Notes under the pieces: generated by a model
What the model was told of the DNA's origin: nothing
Seen by the model: only the letters and a program-made list of their open reading frames with translations
Database searches by the model: none
Origin: Sarcomyxa edulis
Taxonomy: Eukaryota > Basidiomycota > Agaricomycetes > Agaricales > Mycenaceae
Assembly (NCBI GenBank): GCA_009761415.1
Contig: QUOL01000017.1
Span: 372,001 to 436,000 of the forward strand
Length of the DNA stretch: 64,000 bases
Reading direction: 5' to 3'
Shown: in pieces, positions 58,082-64,000 of the stretch
How the letters are laid out: every line of letters begins with the position of its first letter
Numbering within the stretch: position 1 is the stretch's first letter
Program-made: the position numbers and the translations under genes

Positions 58082-61000
58082 ATGGACATACCGAAATTAT
58101 CGAAGGCTCATGGCAAGCAGTCAGTCAACCCGGGTCTCGGTAAACCGTATTCGTCCCCTCCCAGACGCCGATCAGCCAAGACAAAAATCATATTGGTCCC
58201 GGACGCCCGAAAGATTGCAGCTCTCAAAGCCAAGATAGCTCTGCTTCGGAGCAAATCTAAGGCATCCACCTCTGGGGCCAGGTCCTTGCAGCAAGATGAG
58301 GTGGAGGCAGACTGGATAGATGACTCGGAACCCTCAATTCCATTTCATGCTCCTACTGAACGGCGTACTGAACCTGGGGATCCAGCTAAACGTCTTACTC
58401 GGACCTGGAAAGCCCTCATTCCTGACCTCGTAAGACCTCTGAATCTTTACTGGACGTCGACATTGGGAAAGCCCATCCAGCCAATATCTTCCAATCTGGT
58501 TTCTGAATGCAGGAAGAAATGCAGTTCTTCCTGCATTCAGAAGTCCTATGTTGTGACAGCGTTGTTCTATGACCGTGAGCTCCATCCTCCCCGACTTTAT
58601 TCCAAACTCATATACACGCTCAGGATTTGAACTCATCAATGTTTCCGTCTGTAACTGCCATACCGTTGCCGAAACTTTAGTCCTTCATGGCCTCTTTCCC
58701 ACCGCACCCTCTCAACCTCGATACGCAGTCTCCGTCGATCTCCTAACATTTTACGGCTGTCTTTTTGAGCGCTCTTGTGATGCTATCACTGCTATTTCCA
58801 ATGCTCTACATAGCTTCTACATTCGTCGTGGATTCCCTGTTCTAAACTCCAAGGTAAGGTATATTGCCTTACAGCTCGGATCTATCTAACAATCCAATCA
58901 GGGGGCATCTACCCGTGATCCATTCCGTCGCGGTTTCGCACAGGCAGTTCAGTGGTACGATGTTGTCTGCCAGACCATCACAAGACAGGTCGACCATTCT
59001 GTGAGTTGCGCGGTAGAGGCCATCCGGCAAACAAAGTCCGTCGATAAGTCTAGACAAACCAACGCACTCTCTTCGCTGCTCCCTTCCATCGAACAACAAC
59101 CTTCTATAGAACTTGATAGTCCGGAATCTATAGATCCTAATTCATCACCCAATTTTCTTTCCGATTTGTCGATTTGGACGCAAGGCTTGACGCCTAGTGA
59201 ATGTCACCGGATCTTACAGATGCGTTGCCCATGCTGCTTCTCGGGTCTCGAGCATGGCAGAAGCATTGACTCGTAAGTACGCGATCTGTTTCTCGTGGTC
59301 TAAATTGAATTATGTTATCCTAGTTGTGATTTCCATATAAGTACCGACGGAAACTTTCACCATCGTCACTTGCTTTCGGCTGGTGATTGTCCCCAATTTT
59401 TCGACTCAAGCTACATCCTGAGTAAAGAATTTGTCGACTCTGTTGGCGCGCGCATCGAGGCTAAGCGCAAAGCGCCGCCTAGACGCTATGTTCGGAAGGT
59501 ACCCGACCAGGCAGTCGATGAGTGCGAGAAATCGTATGAGGCTGCCGACGGTTCTAAGGTCAAAACCAGCACGGACCGCTTCGACGATACTGGCCTCATG
59601 GCACTGGTATGTCGACATGATATTCCTCTATTCTTCGCAAATATCGACACACCCGGAGAGCAACAAAAGTATGCTGTCGCTCTTCTCGAGCACTTCTTTA
59701 CGATGATTCCCACCAACGCAACCGTGGCCTGCTTGTATGATGTCGGGTGTGTTCTAGACCGAAGCCTATGCCTGGTAAGAGGTCTCGACAGTCTCGGTAT
59801 CTTGCTGGGCCTCAATTCTATATTTCTTAGTACGACTTCCTCCCGGAAGATGTCACCTCACGGATTACCTTTGCAACTAGTGTCATGCACGCATACGGCC
59901 ACCAATGGTCGTGCCAGCTCATCTATAACCCTCGTTTGCGCATTGGTTTGGGACTCAGTGACGGCGAGGGTACTGAGCGTCTCTGGTCCCGTCTACGAAA
60001 GCTTATCGGAATCACACGAAATTCATCAGTTCGTCCAAGTTGTTCAGAGTACCTCTGAAGCAATACTTACAATATCAAACAGAGATCCCGGAGACTTTGG
60101 CTCATCGATGGGCATGCTCGGGCGATAGGTGCCGAGTTGAGAGATGACCTTGGGGATTGGTTAGTCCGTAGAATGCGAAAGGGAGTCGAAGCGCAGGGCG
60201 CTGAGGCTAAGAAACAGCTGTCTCAGTGTGGGATAAATGAAGCAATATTGCGCCAGCAATGGTCCCTTCAAACGAAATCTCAACTCTCTGTTCGATCTCG
60301 TGAGTGTAGATCTGTTATATCTCCCACAGCTATGAGCTAACTGTTATACAGATGCTCCGGCCCGCCTCAAAAAGGAGCTTGACACTATATTAACACTGCA
60401 GGGAGACATCGAAACTCTTGACGCGACGATCAACGATACCCGCACCATGGTCAAAAAGTCTAAAGATTGTCGTGCCTCTCTCGAACTTCTGTCTGCCTTG
60501 GAAAAGACGCATGACATGCTAAAGGAACAGGTGGAATCGCTTTTTGCGTCTCTCAACGTAACGGAGTCCTATCCCGAGTTAAAGGAATTCAATCTGGAGT
60601 TTGTGCGCGTGCTCATCATGGCCCGAGACCTGAAGATAAATATCAGGAGAAGAGCCATCGGTAGTTTCTTTGAATGGGACAAGTTAGACCGTGCTGCAGG
60701 AGGGGCACATCCAGCTCTAGGTAAACCCTTTGCCTGAGATTCAGTCGACTGCTTTGTAACATTTCTTATGACTCACAGGGACGAAGCTCCATCAGCACAC
60801 GCGGAAATCCATCACGAAGCGTAAGCCGGTTCTCATCGCTTCTATTCGAAAGTATAATCGTTGCTGCACCCAACTCGAAGAGCTGTATGACCCGAAATGC
60901 AACATTCCTCTTCCCTCTCCTCTTCCCACCGAACTTGGGAAGCTTCGCGATGATTCTACCTTAATGGAAGATGTATGGATCACACCGTCTCAAGTTGAGG

Positions 61001-62482
61001 CACCTCGATGGATTGAGGATGTCGAGGTCCGCCAGGGAATCCGAGCTATGTTGAAGGTCGATCGGTGCAAGGAAGAACGAGAACGATTGAAGATGGAAGC
61101 TAGCAATCTCTGTCATTGGTTTGGTCGGGAACTTGCTGCCTTGGAGCTCGCCCTCTCTACCCCATCCAGTAGGCTTCCTCGTCTCCGTATATTTGTTTTA
61201 AAATGTTTTCACCGTTTACTCTTCTAGATCACGATCTGACCATTCACTTAGAGCACAGAAGGGATTCATTACTGCTTCTTAAATCCCGATGGTCTACATC
61301 GTTGACGCCGTTAGGTTCGTTTGAGTGGCACATCTCTGAATCGACAAGGATCGCGACCGAGGTGTCTGCGGGCTCTTCGTTAGCAATACCCTTCTCAGCA
61401 CTGACCACGTCTGGATTCACCAACGATGAACAGCAGGCGGAAAGCTTGGATTCTGCTATAGAAATCGAAGACTTAGGACCACTCCCCGACAGCAATTCCC
61501 TTGTTTTGGCCGACCTATTAGAAGACGAGCAAGTGTGCGAAACCGACACTATATCCGACGGCGTAGATGCTATCTTGGTTTGGACCGTTCTGGTTCGTAA
61601 ATTAATCCTACACCTTCAAGTCAGGTTACTTACTCGGATGTAGAACGCGATGACTCGGGACCTGGATCTCCCTGCCGTTCTTGGCAATATACATCAAGTT
61701 CCTGGCGAAATGCGCAGTCACCCTTATCATCGCATTCGTGATATTGCAGGCCAAATTCATTGCTTTGAAGACCAGGATCTCTTACGTTTGGCATCCCCTA
61801 CCGCCCTCTTGAACGATGTTTGCATAAATGGTGGTGCTGCTCTGATGCAGCGGAGGTTCACGGCCTTGAATGCTCAGGCTTCTGCAGGGTTTTCCCTTCT
61901 CTCCACTCACGATATCCCTCGTGTAAGAGGTACCTGTTCGGACTCCGAATTATGGCGCTGGATTGGCCCCTTGGATTACTGGGAGAAGCCGGTCTGGATT
62001 CTTCCTGTGCACCGCCGAAACCACTGGTTACTGGCCATCATTGTCCCTGAGCAACGACAATTGTTCTTATTCGACAGCTTTGCAGAAGAGAAACCTTGGA
62101 AGCGTGATATCAAGGTGAGTGACAGTCTTGCAACGAGGCTCTCGGATCATGACTTACGGCTTTCCAGGACATAATGATCTTGATTACGAGAATGGTCATA
62201 CTTGCTAACAAGCACTCTCACTCTTGCCCTATAATCCTTGAAGGCTGGGTAGCGCGTCCTATATGTGTAAGCTAAAATATCTCTTGGTATCTCTCTTCGG
62301 AAGCTCATTTTCCCTAGGTCACACCCGTTCAAACCAACTCGTATGACTGTGGTCTTTGGGTCTTAGCCACGATAGGTGCGGTCCTTCGTGGATACAGTGG
62401 TACTGGGTTGAAAGAGAAGGATATGGCCGCGCTACGAGTCCAACTTCATAGATTAGCCAAAGATTTGCCGTATGACCTATAA
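58082..62482 (+). CDS. KDZ transposase with CxC1-type N-terminus and Ulp1-type cysteine peptidase
   Basis: Twelve exons, all in frame: join(58082..58574, 58624..58853, 58902..59272, 59324..59774, 59831..60028, 60083..60299, 60352..60720, 60779..61168, 61228..61592, 61644..62114, 62168..62266, 62318..62482), 1272 aa. The Cys cluster CRKKCSSSCIQKS and CNCH lies near residues 145-180, followed by LHGLFPTAPSQPRYAVSVDL. The KDZ catalytic part shows CRHDIPLFFANIDTPGEQQK, YDVGCVLDRSL (about 503-513), FATSVMHAYGHQWSCQ, and LGLSDGEGTERLWSRLRKL. A helical middle region leads to the peptidase: WILPVHRRNHWLLAI (H1155), LFLFDSF (D1172), Q1223 and YDCG (C1229). KDZ elements are DNA transposons expanded in Agaricomycetes. 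The peptidase would act on ubiquitin-like conjugates. No internal stop or frameshift, so the copy may be active. Confidence 0.92.
58501..58542. repeat. Perfect 18-bp inverted repeat inside the transposase Cys cluster
   Basis: Arms at 58501-58518 and 58525-58542 (TTCTGAATGCAGGAAGAA and its exact complement) flank a 6-base loop. The hairpin lies within exon 1 and encodes the SECRKKCSSSCIQKS segment. Confidence 0.9.
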
Positions 62483-63600
62483 CAATTGGTGATTCCCGTT
62501 CTTATCGTTGATCTCGTACGCGTTCACCGCTTATAAGAAATGTCTGTTTTGGGTTTGGGAATACCTTCATAGGCCGCCAAATTGAAGAGATAGTTCCTCG
62601 GTGATGTATATCACTCACAATCAGTATCATATCTGATGATTTTCAAAAAAAAAATTAGGTCGAATCGGTTTTGGGCACGAAGTCTCGTAGTGTATGCATA
62701 GGCGAGAAGTGAGTACCTTGCATTGGCATCTTAATTCTTGGATAAAATATTGCTGATGGTACAATTGGTACTATTAGGTGCAGAAACTAATTCTATATAT
62801 TTTTGTCGAGGCAGAAACCGTATATCGGCCTCTTGTCGAACGCTAGAGGTCGATTATATGTCAGACGCGGGCTACGTTTATACGCGATCCCATTGGCTGA
62901 GAGGCTCTCGACCGTCTGGGTATAACACGTCACAACAACGGCCGGAACCGCTTGAGCCAATCGGAAGGCGTAAAAGCGTAGATGACGTAGGGAATGGTAT
63001 GTACAGTTGAACGCGAAAATACCTGTGTGCACTAATTGAACGACTGAGCAGCTCAAGAGCAACTTGATATAGTAGTGACGGTGACTATGGCATTCGTCAC
63101 GGTAGAACTGCCTTCAAACGCGACGTGACGAGCCCTCATCCTCACCACCACCTTGCCACTGCTGTCCCATCTACCCAGAGGTAAGTCTTGTTCAACATCA
63201 TTTATGTTTTTATTCTCATTTCTAGAAGACTATATGTGCGAAGCATCGGTCAAAATCTACGCCTGTGGACGCAGAAAATGGTCCACAGATTTCTGCAACA
63301 AGTTCAGGCTGACCAGGGCTGATTGGGCAGGAGTACGCCGGCGTCGCGTGTGCAGGGAGACGGAGAGAAGGAAAATCGATAAGGATACGTTCTGTTACAA
63401 CAGAACGTGCACCGCGGTGCGTGGAACGATCAAAAATCCGTCGCACTAGGTACGTTTTTTTTTTGCTCGTTATATCTTCGAGTTCTGATGGCTTCATAGT
63501 CAGAACATATCAGAATCCATGTATTGATGCTTCAAATTGCAATTGAGATTCATATTTCAGAGTAACAGATGTATGGTATGAGCCCTGTGATGATATATAC
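62483..63600. other. 3' flank of the KDZ element, no gene recognised
   Basis: Several short open frames occur on both strands but none looks conserved. An A9-10 run lies at about 62646. If the element has terminal inverted repeats, the right one should lie here or just beyond; I could not match it by eye to the region left of 58082. Confidence 0.4.
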
Positions 63601-63619
63601 TGTAAGTTGTTCCCCCCTT

Positions 63620-64000
63620 CCCTCCAGAACATCGTGCCCTTTCTGCTACCCCCTCCCCTCCCTAATATCGCGCCGTCCCTTCTACCCCCTCCCCTCCCTA
63701 CTCGCGCCGTCCCTTCCACCCCTTCCCCTCCAGAACGTCGCGCCGTCCCTTCCACCCTCTCCCCTCCCAAACGTCGCGCCTCCCCTCCCAAACGTCGCGC
63801 CTCCCCTCCCAAACGTCGCGCCGTCCCTTCTACCCCTCCCCTTCAAAACGTCGCGCCGTCCCTTCCTTCCCCTCCCCTCCAATACGTCGCGCCGTCCCTT
63901 CCACACCCTCCCCTCCCTACTCGCGCCGTCCCTTCCAACCCTTCCCCTCCAGAACGTCGCGCCGTCCCTTCTACCCTCTCCCCTCCCAGACGTCGCGTCG
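63620..64000. repeat. GC-rich minisatellite, about 18- and 36-bp units, running off the edge
   Basis: The block '(a/c)cgtcgcgccgtcccttc(c/t)accc(c/t)tcccctcc' repeats about ten times with point changes. Shorter 18-bp versions (cgtcgcgcctcccctcccaaa) lie at about 63771-63810. One strand is strongly pyrimidine-rich, which explains the Gly/Arg-rich open frames on the other strand. The array is not complete in the window. Confidence 0.9.

Noticed and set aside
63510..63906. Gly/Arg-rich minus-strand frames with repeated units
   Set aside because: They are the translation of the minisatellite and have no other support.

Overview
The window reads as nuclear DNA of a mushroom-type basidiomycete (Agaricomycetes). 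Nearly every gene is broken up by short GT-AG introns of about 45-75 nt. The gene set combines conserved fungal housekeeping genes with families typical of Agaricomycetes: KDZ transposase with CxC1 and Ulp1 parts, CYP63-like and OrdA-like P450s, a DUF6534-like membrane protein, and short proteins beginning MGRRAKYL. All gene models were built by hand from splice signals and frame continuity. No transcript or database evidence was available.

Positions 1-2600 hold a diverged tandem repeat whose units (306-325 bp apart) each carry a small hairpin. Positions 3000-31130 are a dense housekeeping block: HMG-box protein, RAX1-like RGS membrane protein, a fungal multi-span membrane protein, CUE1-like ERAD factor, gamma-tubulin complex component 2, mitochondrial uS4, delta-9 desaturase, a secreted SMP-30-like beta-propeller protein, eIF3l, a large Cid1-type nucleotidyltransferase with a mitochondrial-type N-terminus, and a C2-AGC kinase of the Ypk1/Gad8 type. 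GCP2/uS4m and eIF3l/nucleotidyltransferase are head-to-head pairs with short shared promoters.

Positions 31900-47250 are more accessory: a secreted GH95 alpha-fucosidase in 21 exons, an intron-containing tRNA-Gly(GCC), a small four-helix membrane protein, a cyclopropane-fatty-acid-synthase-like methyltransferase, two P450s and a 7TM-like membrane protein. Methyltransferase, P450s and membrane protein could form a lipid- or secondary-metabolism neighbourhood, but this rests on proximity only.

Positions 48000-64000 look like a transposon-rich accessory island. A 12-exon KDZ transposase ending in an Ulp1-type cysteine peptidase appears fully intact (1272 codons, catalytic H, D, Q and C all present). 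Next to it on the minus strand lie four poorly characterised multi-exon genes, a nested satellite with a hairpin in each unit, several direct repeats, and a GC-rich minisatellite that runs off the right edge.

A recurring theme is very small exons. I find consistent evidence for exons of 3, 6, 6, 6, 7, 11, 12, 16 and 17 nt, plus one GC-AG intron. The nucleotidyltransferase, whose central part looks like a second degenerate catalytic module, and the KDZ island are the best leads for something little described.
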